Below the pieces are notes generated by a model. The model saw only the letters and a list, made by a program, of their open reading frames with translations, was not told where the DNA came from and did not search any database. From Rhabditoides inermis (Eukaryota > Nematoda > Chromadorea > Rhabditida > Rhabditidae), in NCBI GenBank assembly GCA_963966185.1, contig CAWZYM010000292.1, forward strand, positions 257,501-321,500: a stretch of DNA of 64,000 nucleotides, given 5' to 3'. Of the stretch, positions 12,119 through 23,818 are shown piece after piece. Within the stretch, counting starts at the first letter, position 1; each line of letters starts with the position of its first letter. Position numbers and translations under genes: made by a program.

Positions 12119-12703
12119 ATGCGCCCCAACGCGTTTTATGACTGCGTTCTTGTTGATATTTGTCAATAAATATTGACTTTTTCCTTGATTGATTCATCTG
12201 GGATCTCTCCGCCACTGTTGCTTCTTGTATGGCTTGGCGAGTTGTGGCAGATCAGTTGTCTTGTTGACTCGTCGATTTATTGCTTGTATATGTAGTATTT
12301 TACTCACGCTATACGAGGCGTGTATCAGGTAGAATATATTATTTTGTGAGACTACCTACTGACTAAGACGGCGCTTTTCGAGGATGAGGGAGAGGTGTCG
12401 AAGGCAAAACGAGGGAGTAATGAGGGTGCACGCAGGAGAAAGAGACTCTACGTACTCTACGGGAACGTCTACATCACTGCTCGCTTTCTCGTCAACGGCA
12501 GTCGGCACTCTCCCATGCGTCAGAGACCGTCGGTGATTGTTGATGACTTTCGATGCGCTCCTCATTCGTCTCCCGTCTTCTGTCATGGTCTTGTCCTTGT
12601 TGATGTATACTCAATCAGCTGAGTGGTTGTTGATCTTTTCTTAACTAAAACTATATGTATGCTGATACTCACTAATAAAATTGTTCTTGAAGAAGTGAGA
12701 AGT

Positions 12704-13283
12704 TTACTCAGATACAATAATTTTCTCAAATAGCCTACAAGGAGCACATGTGAGACTTATCGGTCTGTAGTTCTTTGCATTGGTTGGATCTCCACTCTTG
12801 AACATCGGGATTACGGTAGATTGCTGCCACAATGCGGGAAGCCAGTTTCGAGACTGATCTGGAAGAGGAGTGAGAGAGGATGAGCTAGTACCTCTTTCAG
12901 CTCGTTTAGAACAATATATGCTAATCCATCTGGGCCGGAAGACGTTTTGTTGCCTGACCTGCCTAGATAAATAGGAGTAGACAACTACATATGTAATCTG
13001 GGGAAGAGCCATGGGAGAATGGATGGTCTTGGAGGGAGCTACAAATCTCTTGTTGTTATCCTTGGTAAACACAGACACAAAGTGAGAGTTTATGAGTATA
13101 GCTCTCTCTAAGTCATCACTTCTCAACACTCCCTGACTGTCTGTGATTGATGGAAGCTCTCTTTGGAAGAGTCTTTGCTCTTCACATGTCTCCAGAAACG
13201 GTTCATGTTCCCGTTGGAGATGACCGTCTGTTCTACCTTTCGCATGTGCGCAAGAAGAGCACTTCTGTAAGCGGAATACGACG
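12704..13283 (-). pseudogene. Non-LTR retrotransposon reverse transcriptase fragment (copy B)
   Basis: Nearly identical to 3303-3882. It has the same SGDPTNAKNYRPIS and LFEKII blocks, the same upstream frame change and the same truncation before the catalytic motif. The fragment was therefore already dead when the element was copied. Confidence 0.85.
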
Positions 13284-13536
13284 ACTAGTAGGCTATCTCG
13301 CTAATTTTATTTTGTTTAAATAGCGAGAACCGTCTACGCGATTTTCCCTGATTTTTTTAGATATACTTTCCACCCGTTCTTACTATATGTGGCTGAAGGC
13401 GTCCACTTGGAGATGTCTCGTTTACAGTAACATGAAAACCTACTGCCAGCTTGTAGGAACAACCGAACAACCCCGGAGCGCCCTAGGAGCAGCCTGTGGA
13501 AAGGTGCTATAGAGTGATGGGAGCTTAGTGCACGGT

Positions 13537-14708
13537 ACAGTAGTCAGTTCTCGTAGTAGTATCTATCGAGTTGATGGGTGGGAGCCAGTGTTGGAGACGC
13601 CACATTCCCACTCTCGTCTCGCCCTTCTGCCCTTGTCGGCTCTGTTGTTCTGCTGCCGTCAGGTGCGCTAGCTTGTTCCCCATTCACCATTTCCCTGCAG
13701 CACGTTTTCAGTGTTTTGGAGCTGCTACCGTAGTGGCAACTGCAGCTGTGTTGCTGTGCTCTCTGGATGAAGCCTGGAGCTGCCCGACCCGCTCACTCGC
13801 TCTCCCTCATTGCTGACGGCGATGCTCTCGCAAAACATCACCGACCCAACAAAAACTCCACGTGAAAAAATGTGTTCCAACACGGCGATTTGTGTATCCG
13901 CAAGAGAGAAAAGTTGTGAGGGGCGGTGGGGCGGGCAGCGCAACGCGGCCGCCACCACGCACGCAATCGGCGTAGGCGGACATGGAAATGAGGCGTTTCG
14001 GAGAATTCAAATTCAAATATTACTTCCAGAATCAAAGACAGATGTGACATGTTATATCAAGCATAGATAGGTTTAGTCTGTAAGTCTTGCTGGGTCCATG
14101 ATGATCATCCATTGGTGCGGGTCTTCTCGTGCCATCCTCTGCCAGTTGCTTCCGTAGATCGGGTGTAGTCTTCTCGTCCGCAATAGAGAAAAGTTGTCAG
14201 GAGAATGGGCGGCCAGTAAAGCTGACGTGTCGTATCCGCCTGCAGACCCCAACGCGCGTGACAGAGGCGCGGCGCGGCACCCCGTCACTGAGAAAAGTTG
14301 TTCCGCAAAATAGGGATTTCGGGCAGCCGTGTTCAATAAAACAGTTACTGATTCATAATGTTTTGGAATAACATTTTATTGGTCAGGTTTGTGTGTTTGT
14401 TGGTTTTATAGTGTTTCTTTTCGGGTTTGATTTCGTTTGTTGGATTGAAAGTTTCGATATCGATCGGAAAGTTGGGTTGGGTGTGAGTGCATACAGCGGA
14501 AATGAGTTCGAAATCGGTGCACAATGGAGTTCACTAATTTTTGTTAAGTTGGGCCTGAATAACTCACAGAGTTTATGAAATAACACATATACAATTATCA
14601 CATTCCCTTATATGTACCACACGAAGTTTCACTTCCACACGTAGCAATCCAAAAAAAAAAAACTTGGGTCTTTCGTGTTGCTGAGTTCGAGGTTGAAGAG
14701 GGCGTAAC
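13537..14708. other. Intergenic repeat-rich stretch
   Basis: Several open frames cross this GC-rich interval but none has recognisable motifs. The string gagaaaagttgt recurs near 13907, 14188 and 14290, suggesting decayed repeat copies. On the minus strand near 14100-14160, IYGSNWQRMAREDPHQW recalls C-terminal LINE sequence but is too short to assign. Confidence 0.4.
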
Positions 14709-15680
14709 CTAGAAAACTGTAGTTAGCGTCGTGTAAGGTGTTTGTGTCTCACTTGGTTCTATGAATGCAAGGAGCGATGTGTTGGCCCCGCACGCTCCCT
14801 CGACTGCGGAACAGTATCCGAGTGGATATGTCAGAGACATTTCCTCCACCACCGGTCCATACCCTTTCTCATTGAGAATCCCCGTCTTGAGATCAGCGTC
14901 AACAATGAAGTAGTGCACTCCTATAGGTATGTATCGTTAACTTTTTACATGTTCCAAACTCACGAGTCGTTCCGTTTTCTCTGACAGAATCGTCTCTTGG
15001 TTGCAAAATTAGATAGAGCTCCGTCAAAGCTCCGCCGCATTCGGAATTGAACTTGTCGAAGGCATCTTTCGGGAGGTCCGGCCGCACCAATCGACCCACG
15101 GATTCTGGTCGAATACAGTACTCTCTTATAATATAACCAATCATACTTTTATAAGCGTGCGTCGTCTGCAATCTTTGCAAGTATGCTGGATCGGTATGAG
15201 CTGCAGATGTAAGTCGTCTGGTTTTCTTATCTATATATGTGTAAACCTGAAGTTCGCGAGTCCACTGAAATAAAGTTATCGTCACTATTTTTCTGCTTTC
15301 TGTGTAGTCTTCGGTAGACTGCAACAAGACGACGAGATTTCCATACCGTTTTCCTTCTAGGTGCGATTTCAGTGGGTTCATTCAGTTGTTTGGAAACTCT
15401 ATCGATGTAGAATATCTGGAGGAAGTTTATTCCTCCGCTGTTTTCTGTGTCGCACACGGATGTATACACCCTTGAGTAGTTGAACCGATCACCGATGTAA
15501 CACGCCTTGCGATTACTGCTCTTGTCGTACAAATCTGCCTAGAAATCTCTATAAAATCTATCACATAACGCAAGTCGCGATAAAACTTTATTTCGAAAAA
15601 AAATTCTAATTTACCTTAAACAATAATGTTTCGTTGTTGCAGGTAGGATCATGTCCCATATAGACAGAGAAACATAGCAA
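14709..15680 (-). CDS. Unrecognised secreted-type protein
   Basis: Minus-strand exons join in phase. The first visible exon (about 15616-15680) reads GHDPTCNNETLLFK. Exon 2 (about 15355-15539) starts ADLYDKSSNRKACYIGDRFN. Exon 3 (about 14977-15267), after TTTATTTCAG, starts WTRELQVYTYIDKK. The last exon (14709-14924), after CCTATAG, starts VHYFIVDADLKTGILNEKGYG and ends TTLTTVF-stop. Cysteines are regularly spaced (ECGG, GYC, GAC) and NET, NGT and NTS sequons suggest an extracellular protein. I do not recognise the family. A start codon and signal peptide are not clearly placed; an upstream exon is likely. No membrane span is seen. Confidence 0.55.
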
Positions 15681-15970
15681 GCCAGATGTAAATGCCAAAC
15701 CATCTTAGTTGTCTGAGGTCCAGATTTCCGGTAATCTTGAATGCTGTGGATTTTCTGCCCAGCCCCAGAGATGTGATGTATCGACCGCCAAAGCCGTGAC
15801 CGCCAAAGCCCGTAACCACTAATCTAATTAATAACCTAATTCGGAAAACTTGGAAGAAGACATTTCAAAGTATGTAGTATGGGCGATCTTTAGGAAAAAA
15901 TTCAAAACGGATTTTTATTTATTTTGTATTTGGCTCTCAAAACAAAACAAAATAAAAGAAGAAAATTTTT

Positions 15971-16262
15971 TTAAAGGCACAGTGACGACTTATTTCTGCC
16001 ACAACCTGCCACATCTCCTCATTTTTTTCACGAGCAAAAGATTTGACAGGGATAGGAATCGAACTCGCGAAGACGGGGCCATAGCGCAGCGCACATACAC
16101 TGAGCCTTTAAGCAAGTGAAATAGCCTCGTTCGTTCGCGCAATTGTCTCCGAGCCCAATTTTTGCAGTATTGAAGCGTTAGGCGGTAGAGTATTCGTGGT
16201 GGGACCAATTTTGAATTCAAATTTTCGTCTGCATCCTTGGCAGTGGCAGATTCGAAAGTAAG
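15971..16262. mobile_element. TTAA-type MITE with tRNA-like insert, right end missing
   Basis: It starts TTAA-AGGCACAGTGACGAC, like the complete element at 24258-24626, and shares its interior (gacttatttctgccacaacc and later tctgcatccttggcagtggc). A minus-strand tRNA-like block lies at about 16040-16120. The right terminus is lost where the next repeat begins. Confidence 0.7.
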
Positions 16263-17080
16263 CTGTTGAAGTTGGCCACCCTCCTCGCCCAGCTGACCTT
16301 CCTCCTCCAAGCAATCTCTAATTCCATTCTCTTCAGTCCTCGTACAACCGTGTTCCTCATCCTTTCGCGCAGAGTCACATCGCTCGCTTCATTCTCCGCT
16401 GCATCTGCCGCAGTCCCTCCTTCTGTTCCTCTGTCAATGCTTCCCTTCCGTAGAGGGCTCCCGGCAGCACGCACGTCTACATCACTGCTCGCTTTCTCGT
16501 CAACGGCAGTCGGCACTCTCCCATGCGTCAGAGACCGTCGGTGATTGTTGATGACTTTCGATGCGCTCCTCATTCGTCTCCCGTCTTCTGTCATGGTCTT
16601 GTCCTTGTTGATGTCGTCTCCTGAACGACCTGATGTTCATCTTCGCTTTGATCGCCGAGTCTCGAAACGCACTGAATCGTATTGTCATTCTTATAATTTG
16701 CTAGTCGGACATAGCGGCCAACAAGTCCCCCGTCTAGTCAGTTCGTGTCTTCTTATCGAGCCGTCGGATCTCGCAGTACCTTGTTGTAGTAATACTAGTT
16801 GTAGCGCTTCGTTGCGTCCGACATCTGGCCGGTGTGCATGCAGCAGACAATGACGCGCAGGTCTCCCTTGCACAGCAACTACCATCGTTCAGAGCAGGAC
16901 CGCGTGAGTAATGTAGGGCAAGAGGTCGGCTCGAACGAGAAAGGCGACTCCTTGCCTTCCTGAGTTGTAGAGGAACACAATCATTTCGGAAGTGATCAAC
17001 TGGTGGTCCGTGTTGCAGAATAGCCGCGATGACAGCCTCCAGAGTTCGTTTTCGGAGATCCCTTCGTATAAACTACGCAT
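16263..17080 (-). pseudogene. Decayed LINE-like coding remnant
   Basis: The block 16473-16614 repeats the LINE-linked segment found at 3068-3209 (MTEDGRRMRSASKVINNHRR on the minus strand). Here it continues upstream and downstream into frame-broken coding-like sequence. Further up, GRQGVAFLVRADLLPYITHA resembles the middle of a LINE endonuclease domain. Stops and frame changes are numerous, so no functional protein is proposed. The endonuclease assignment is tentative. Confidence 0.35.
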
Positions 17081-17346
17081 TGGATTTCACGATTCTGACT
17101 GTATTTCAATCAATAAGAGTCAGCTCACAGTTAGTTTATGTCTCTCGTTTCCTTTCAGCTAAGCGCCACTGTGCCTTCAGTAAAACAGCAAAAAAGAGAA
17201 GAAATTTTAGAATCGATGTATTCGGTTATCTATTCGGTTTCATTGTGGTTGTACGCCACCATGGAATAAAGATGCCTGTTCTGCACGTCTCCCGTCCGAA
17301 ACACGCAGACACATCAGGCACCCTCTCCAACTCTCGGGAAGAAACA

Positions 17347-17717
17347 TTAAAGGCACAGGGGCGCTTAGTTTTTGACTTTGGTTACTTGCTTGACCCATGG
17401 AAACACGAAACAAACAAAGAAAACGCGAAAGAACGGCGATTCCTCGTTACCTACGCGCTTACCAAATTGTGCACGTGCGAAGCTTGGTAAGGCGAATTCA
17501 AACTTCGCGCCAAAATACTTATCGGAAAGTTGAGCTCTGTGCGCATCTCGTCGATATGATTTCGTCGGGTCATGTCATCATAGTGTTGTGGTAACACTCA
17601 CGATTCATGGATCATGCTATGCTGGTTCGAGTCCCGCCACGTGCTAACAGTTTTGCCAAGCTCTGCTCAGTGAAATTCGATGAACCTTGGTAACGCTAAA
17701 CGCCCCTGTGCCTTTAA
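17347..17717. mobile_element. TTAA-flanked MITE with tRNA-like insert
   Basis: Both ends are intact: TTAA-AGGCACAGGGGCGCTTAG on the left and CTAAACGCCCCTGTGCCT-TTAA on the right. TTAA is the target duplication. Inside, GCTGGTTCGAGTCCC at about 17622 is a good box-B-like sequence. The TTAA target suggests mobilisation by a piggyBac-type transposase, which is inference from target choice only. Confidence 0.8.
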
Positions 17718-18004
17718 AACAATATTCGTCAAAAAAAAACTATTCAAAAAAACTATGAAAAAAACTATTAGTTACAACTATCACGGCAGTTGTTAGAAAA
17801 TGTGATAGATGTTCACTCTATTCACGCGTAGAGTAAACATGGTGGAAGATCCGACCGACTTGGAAGCGACCGGACTATAAAGTCCGCTCCAAATCTCCTG
17901 GAGCACAATTTGTGCGCAAACACGTTGAAAAGGTTGTGGCACATGTTTAAGCAATGCAATATGCATCATGTCTTCGCGCCGATCCTAATATCACTCTCAA
18001 GTAC

Positions 18005-18212
18005 GTGTCCATTAGAAAGTCAAGAGAAACGAGATTATCGAGTAATGTTGTCGGCTCAAATATCACTGTTTGTTTATACTGAAGATGTGAAGTGCACAGA
18101 ATGCAACTCGGTTACTCAATCATTCTGTTTACAAAACGTAGACAGTTTTGAACGGATGGGTGTCATTGTGTTTATGCGTTCGTCTCCCACACTCGCATTC
18201 CCATGTTTCTAT
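18005..18212. mobile_element. Diverged fragment of the large element (copy D)
   Basis: The segment gaaacgagattatcgag through cattcccatgtttctatt matches copy A about 1305-1500 with roughly a dozen substitutions. It is older than copies A to C and has no remaining termini. Confidence 0.8.
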
Positions 18213-18661
18213 TGATGCAGTCTCGAGGCCGGCGGCGGAGGACCCCATCGAATGTCGATGGGAGAAAAGACAACCTATGGCGCCAATCACAAATGTTAAT
18301 CCTTAAACTGCCACTATTCGACTCCCTTTTGGAAAACGGTTATTTCAAATATATTTTCACTTTCATGAATTGAAAAATGTTTGGAGAAATGAAGAGGACA
18401 GAGAGGCGTGGAGACAGCGAGACGAGGAGTCGACATCGTTCATGAAGGAACCCGGCAGAGCAAACCGATGGAGTCACCCGCCCACCGAGGAGTCGCTCAG
18501 TAGCTGCCGTTCGAGGATCCGCCGTCGCCCGTCCGCTCCGATGCTCTCCGCGCCTTCCTGTTCCCGTCCATCTCGTCGGCCGGCCACATCATCTGCCGCC
18601 GCGGGGGTGTCGCGGTCATTAGAAACCGCGATGGCGCGCGGCCCCGCCCCCGCCACTCACT

Positions 18662-18733
18662 GCATAGGACAGCAGTCTTCCCTCTGCATGGGACAGCAGT
18701 CTTCCCTCTGCATGGGACAGCAGTCTTCCCTCC
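18662..18733. repeat. 24-bp tandem repeat, three copies
   Basis: The unit gcatgggacagcagtcttcc plus ctct is repeated three times, the first with one change. It keeps all frames open but is not linked to a recognisable gene. Confidence 0.9.
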
Positions 18734-18763
18734 CCGAGCAATGTGACTCGGAATACATGTGTA

Positions 18764-19097
18764 ATTATCTTTCAAAAGTACTTCCAAGTAAAAGTAGTTG
18801 GTTTGTACTGTTGTCTCAGTTGAGCAAAAGGACTGACATGTTTTCAATGGAGACATGTGCCAACAGGCTCTCTCTCTCTCATACCAGTGCAAAGCGGCCA
18901 TATTATAATGAACGCGTTTACAAAGTTATGCAGTTATTATCTAAAAACACAACTTCTGTTGTAACATAACACGTCGAATAATGCTGAGAGCCTGTTTGCA
19001 CATGTCTCCATTGAAAACATGTCAGTCCTTTTGCTCAACTGAGACAACAGTACAAACCAACTACTTTTACTTGGAAGTACTTTTGAAAGATAATATC
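18764..19097. mobile_element. Inverted-repeat element, about 110-bp arms
   Basis: Arm 18764-18872 (ttatctttcaaaagtacttc onward) is the reverse complement of 18985-19097. The arms enclose about 110 AT-rich bases. This is a MITE-like structure without coding capacity. Confidence 0.8.
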
Positions 19098-19790
19098 TGT
19101 CCTTTTCTTAAGTTTTGTTTCACAAAATTATATTTTCATACACGTTCGCGATTCGCTGCGAGGATACCGACGCGCACCCGCTATTCGCCTCTCTCTCTCA
19201 CTCACACACAGAGGGGGCGGGGCGAAAGCGATTGTCCGACGCCCGCCCGCCCGCCCGACACCAATCTCAATCCGCACTCGAATGCGGACTCTCCGTATCT
19301 CGCTTCAAATTCAATCAAACTCAATACAACTTTCTATAACTCTATCGAATAGAGATGTGAATGCAATGTAACAGTGGAAATCACTTCAAAATGAGGAAAA
19401 GTGCTTCATCCGGGAAAAGTCGTTTTTGAGCATTCTAGCGCGCGGGGACATCCAGTACAAACGAGAGGGCGCTGGCGCGCCCTCTCTAATGTTACTTGTG
19501 GCGTTTGTGGTTTGGCTGTGCAAGATCTAGTGGTTGGTCTTCCAGCAAGGGGTGATGGGGAGAGGGGGCTCAATAGGCTATTGTGGCACGTACGGGTGTT
19601 GCACAGGGTGGCCTGGTGGGAATCGTAAGATTATCAAGTGTTGTGTATTTGTATTCTAAATCCACTGAACCGCCGGACCCCTCAGGAGGAGGAGCGGTAT
19701 GAAAGTGAGCGCGCGGGAAGCCTGAGAGGGAGAATCTCTCTCTTTCTCTCTCCCCCCCCCTCTCTCTCTCCCTCTCTCTCTCTCTACTCT
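19098..19790. other. Low-complexity intergenic stretch
   Basis: The stretch holds CCCGCCCG and (CT)n tracts and no supported exon. If the SLC44-type gene continues on the minus strand below 19795, its remaining exons are not recognisable here. Confidence 0.4.
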
Positions 19791-19794
19791 ACCT

Positions 19795-21719
19795 TGACGA
19801 ATAGCTCGTCCAGCATTGATCCTTGCGGGAACATGCACCACACGATAAACAAAATGAACATCTGCAACAATAAGCTTCACCCTATTAACAAATGAAAATC
19901 ACGTGAACAAAGGAATGTTGTAGAGAAACATGTTTCGTTCAATTTGTAATCACACCCACCGCAATCACACTGGCTCCTATGGCGAACCCCTAGCAACGCG
20001 ACGTCGTCGATTTTCTCGATGCGGAATCACGAATCCACCTGTGACAATAAATCAATGATCTGATCCACAATCGATAGCGAATAACACGCACCTGTATTTG
20101 CTGCACTATACTATCCGTGGCGAGTTGTTCGAAGGATGGCATGTTTGCAGCTGGGATGAGAGGGGAAATAGCGGGGGTGGAGGGAGGGGGTGGGGGCAGT
20201 CGGAGTCGCGCCAGACACGCGGGCAGTGAACGACAGCTACCACGCGTACCACAGAGACGCCGTTTGCAGCTGGGATGAGAGGGGAAGAAGCGGGGGTGGA
20301 GGGAGGGGGTGGGGGCAGTCGGAGTCGCGCCAGACACGCGGGCAGTGAACGACAGCTACCACGCGTACCACAGAGACGCCGTTTGCAGCTGGGATGAGAG
20401 GGGAAATAGCGGGGGTGGAGGGAGGGGGTGGGGGCAGTCGGAGTCGCGCCAGACACGCGGGCAGTGAACGACAGCTACCACGCGTACCACAGAGACGCCG
20501 TTTGCAGCTGGGATGAGAGGGGAAGGAGCGGGGGTGGAGGGAGGGGGTGGGGGCAGTCGGAGTCGCGCCAGACACGCGGGCAGTGAACGACAGCTACCAC
20601 GCGTACCACAGAGACGCCGTTTGCAGCTGGGATGAGAGGGGAAGGAGCGGGGGTGGAGGGAGGGGGTGGGGGCAGTCGGAGTCGCGCCAGACACGCGGGC
20701 AGTGAACGACAGCTACCACGCGTACCACAGAGACGCCGTTTGCAGCTGGGATGAGAGGGGAAGGAGCGGGGGTGGAGGGAGGGGGTGGGGGCAGTCGGAG
20801 TCGCGCCAGACACGCGGGCAGTGAACGACAGCTACCACGCGTACCACAGAGACGCCGTTTGCAGCTGGGATGAGAGGGGAAGAAGCGGGGGTGGAGGGAG
20901 GGGGTGGGGGCAGTCGGAGTCGCGCCAGACACGCGGGCAGTGAACGACAGCTACCACGCGTACCACAGAGACGCCGTTTGCAGCTGGGATGAGAGGGGAA
21001 GGAGCGGGGGTGGAGGGAGGGGGTGGGGGCAGTCGGAGTCGCGCCAGACACGCGGGCAGTGAACGACAGCTACCACGCGTACCACAGAGACGCCGTTTGC
21101 AGCTGGGATGAGAGGGGAAGGAGCGGGGGTGGAGGGAGGGGGTGGGGGCAGTCGGAGTCGCGCCAGACACGCGGGCAGTGAACGACAGCTACCACGCGTA
21201 CCACAGAGACGCCGTTTGCAGCTGGGAAGAGAGGGGAAGGAGCGGGGGTGGAGGGGGTGGGGGCAGTCGGCGTCGCGCCAGACACGCGGGCAGTGAACGA
21301 CAGCTACCACGTGTACCACAGAGACGCCGTGAAGCCTGCAACGATCTTTCTCTTCCCACTCAATACTCTCCGAAATCCAGCAACACAATCGAAAATATAT
21401 AAAGCAATGCCCACCAATGACGAGGACGACTATGACGGCGAATGCGATGTAGATCATGAACTTTGAGAAGACGCGGAGGAGAACGACCGAGAGAAGAGAG
21501 AGGCCTGCAATTCTGGAATATAAAACATATCGGAAAATATTATACGCTTCGCAAGGTAAACATTGCCGTCGTTTCAAACAATTTCGGAAATGTTGAGTGG
21601 AAAAATACAACGAAACGATTCCACCTGCAGCCAGTGCGCGCATCTTGAGTATGTGGTCGGAGGAGACTGTGAGGTCGGCTATCACCTCCCGAACCCAGTC
21701 CGCGAAGGAAAGCAACGAA
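19795..21719 (-). CDS. Choline-transporter-like (SLC44/CTL) protein, partial
   Basis: Minus-strand exons: 21625-21719 (LLSFADWVREVIADLT, HILKMRALAA), then 21308-21504 (AGLSLLSVVLLRVFSKFM followed by a long hydrophobic helix, then ISESIEWEEKDRC), then after the 119-bp array about 20088-20144 (MPSFEQLATDSIVQQIQ), a short exon GFAIGASVIA near 19970-19999, and about 19795-19863 (MFILFIVWCMFPQGS, MLDELFVK). The second exon resembles the SLC44 segment with LLRF.AG..VW followed by a helix, and the last resembles the FLRKRI..A..L.KEAS region. SLC44 proteins are multi-pass transporters of choline and related substrates. N- and C-terminal parts are missing here, so the gene is truncated or its remaining exons were not recognised. 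Family assignment is by pattern only. Confidence 0.45.
20146..21330. repeat. 119-bp tandem array, ten units
   Basis: Units start at 20146, 20265, 20384, 20503, 20622, 20741, 20860, 20979, 21098 and 21217; the last is 113 bp. They are nearly identical, mainly differing in one spot (gaaatagcggg, gaagaagcggg, gaaggagcggg). Read on the minus strand, every unit contains catcccag|CTGCAAAC and, 29 bases later, CGCGTG|gtagctg. These are a splice acceptor and a donor. All frames stay open through the array because it lacks stops. Confidence 0.95.
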
Positions 21720-22139
21720 CTGAAAGAGGAATCAATGAGGTTACTGTAACTCTAGCGGACTTGTTCTCTATGATCTTACTTCTTTGTCGTCTGACTGTCT
21801 GTCTGTTGACACGCTTTGCCACTAGCAATTTGTTGTTTTCAAGGGTCAGCGTCACTATTGATTTGCATATGCGCGTGCATCTACTTTTCGAACGTGTTTT
21901 TGTTTTGTTTTTAGTGTGTTGGATTGAACACAACGTTTTCAGGGGAAAAATGGTATGTTCCATATATTTTCTTCAAAAGATGAACTCTGCATCCAACTTA
22001 TCAATTCCACTCTCTTTATTTATCGGATTTCGAAATAGTGAGTTAAACTTGCTTTTATTATAAACGTATCCAAGCGTTGTTATTTTCAGAAAAAGCGATT
22101 GATCTTCAATCTGAACTGGAATATGTTCTTTCTATTCAG

Positions 22140-23818
22140 TTTTTTCATGTTATGCAACTCCTGTTTCTTATGCTCTATTGGTTTTGGTTCTGGCAAGGTC
22201 ATATACATTCGCTTCCAGAAGTTGGAGACAAAATGATAAAGGCAACGATTCTCCAATCAATATCACTAATATTCACGTATTGTTCAGGTCGGCATCAATG
22301 TCTCTTCATTCATTACTCTTTTCAACTTTACGCCGTATTTCTTTCAAATTTTCATGGAGTAAGTTTATTGTTGTTTATTATATTCATGAATGTATTCAGA
22401 TGGCCTGCATATATGGAAATATTCGAAAAGTCAATCGAGACTTGGCTAAGATTTTTCATTCTTTTGACTGGATATTCGTACCTTTCTCAAACTTCGACGT
22501 ACTGCCGACAATTGTATACTGTAAGATCAGACGTGAAGTGAGTTTTGTGTGCATTCTGTTTATGAAAAGTTGGTGTTTTGATCTTGGTGATCTTACAAGC
22601 AAATGGCAATGGGGCACCCCCTCTCCTACACTTTGCAAACTCTCGACGACGTTCAATCTGGCAGTCGCTAGATCGAATCCGCGCGCCGCATAATCTTTTG
22701 CCAAATTCCGATCATGTTTGATATCGATATTTTAATATTTCAAGACTTCGAAAAAAAATCAGTAGCAACTTTTGTTAATGTTTTCATTTGTTTTGATCAT
22801 GCTAAAACGGTTTAGCACGTACGCAGAGGATGTGATAGTACCCAGTTTTCTTACATACAGACATGTTCTTGTAAAAAAAAACTGTTAAGACATTAAACTT
22901 TCTGACTTGTGAAAATCTGCACAGATTTTTCAAACTTGTGATTTCGTTCGATTCTGACAAGACAAAAGATTATGCGGCGCGCGGAATCGATTGCCACCTC
23001 GAACGGGTAGCTCCCTAACCACTAGGCTATCGAAACTATGAGCATAGCTCGCTATTGCGGGCAGTCAAAGCGAGCGCAATTCATTAATTAACATTTCCGT
23101 TGCCCTCCGGCAGCCAGATTTTTGGCTACGGCTTTCTTTTGGGCATATCTACAAACTAGCGTCGAGAGTTCGCAAAGTGTGTGGGGGGGGGGGGGGGTGG
23201 TGCCCCCTTGCCATTTGCTTGTTAGTTTATTTACGTAGTTTATGATTGATCTTCCTTCAAGACGTAGTTAATTTACAGCGAATACGCAGAGTATCGCGGT
23301 GTGGATGAGGAAATAATTGCATCAACCATCTTGTCTTCAATTGCACATTCATTGAATACTCCTTATACAACATACTTCAACGGCTTATTCATTTGTGCAT
23401 CAGTCGTCTTATGGTTTTACTATTTGAAGGTATACTCAAGATATTTCTTTACGAACTTTGTAATCCCCTATTTCAGACTGTGGTCACATGTCAACATCTA
23501 TTTTGTGCCGATCATAATAGGTCATTCGCAAAATGTCTATTTATATGCTATGGCGCATTCAGTATAATCATTTCATTGGAATACACTGTTCATGGTGAAA
23601 TCTGATAAGTTTGATGTATAACAATGATTTGGTTAAGGTTTAAATGAATATAACAACATTATTCCACAGCCATTAGTGGAAGAAGGAGCCTATCTATATA
23701 CTTCATCTCTTGTTTTCGTGTCAGCTCAGCTGGTATGTATGTAGTTGCACTGTTTTTGTTTCGGTACAATTACTCATTTCAGTTTTTCGTTGCCGTCTCA
23801 GTGGACAACGATGATTGA
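22140..23818 (+). CDS. Multi-pass membrane protein exons (C-terminal part)
   Basis: Several plus-strand exons encode hydrophobic segments: about 22140-22197 (FFHVMQLLFLMLYWFWFWQ), one near 22290-22360, one near 22397-22520 (MACIYGNIRKVNRDLAKIF), one ending near 23427 (ILSSIAHSLNTPYTTYFNG, ICASVVLWFYYLK), 23478-23600, and the final exons 23670-23732 and 23783-23818 (LVEEGAYLYTSSLVFVSAQL, FFVAVSVDNDD-stop). The last acceptor is CATTTCAG. Some segments vaguely recall the C-terminal half of SLC44 proteins, which would make this the other half of the minus-strand gene at 19795-21719. The match is weak. A SINE pair sits in the intron at 22.6-23.2 kb. Confidence 0.4.
22597..23222. mobile_element. 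Inverted pair of tRNA-derived SINE copies
   Basis: The segment 22597-22700 and the reverse complement of 22965-23222 share both ends (acaagcaaatggcaa and ccgcgcgccgcataatcttt). The second, longer copy has a box-A-like TAGCCTAGTGGTTAGG and AATCGATTCC near its end; the first is an internal deletion of it. A G-run of about 14 lies at 23185-23198. Confidence 0.65.

Larger units (their letters stand above)
11229..13536. mobile_element. Large element, copy B (5'-truncated, one arm plus LINE spacer)
   Basis: Position for position this equals copy A 1828-4135 (constant offset 9401). It lacks the outer 1.35 kb of the arm and the whole second arm. It ends at gagcttagtgcacggt, exactly where copy A switches into its inverted arm. 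That makes this sequence a real unit boundary. Some variants (gctcccc, gcaaaaagcg) match the right arm of copy A, not the left. Confidence 0.85.

Noticed and set aside
19990..21296. Series of 112-codon Pro-rich frames on the minus strand
   Set aside because: They are register-shifted readings of the 119-bp array, which lacks stops in every frame.
20146..21330. CRISPR-like array
   Set aside because: Units are contiguous identical 119-mers without variable spacers, in an animal genome.
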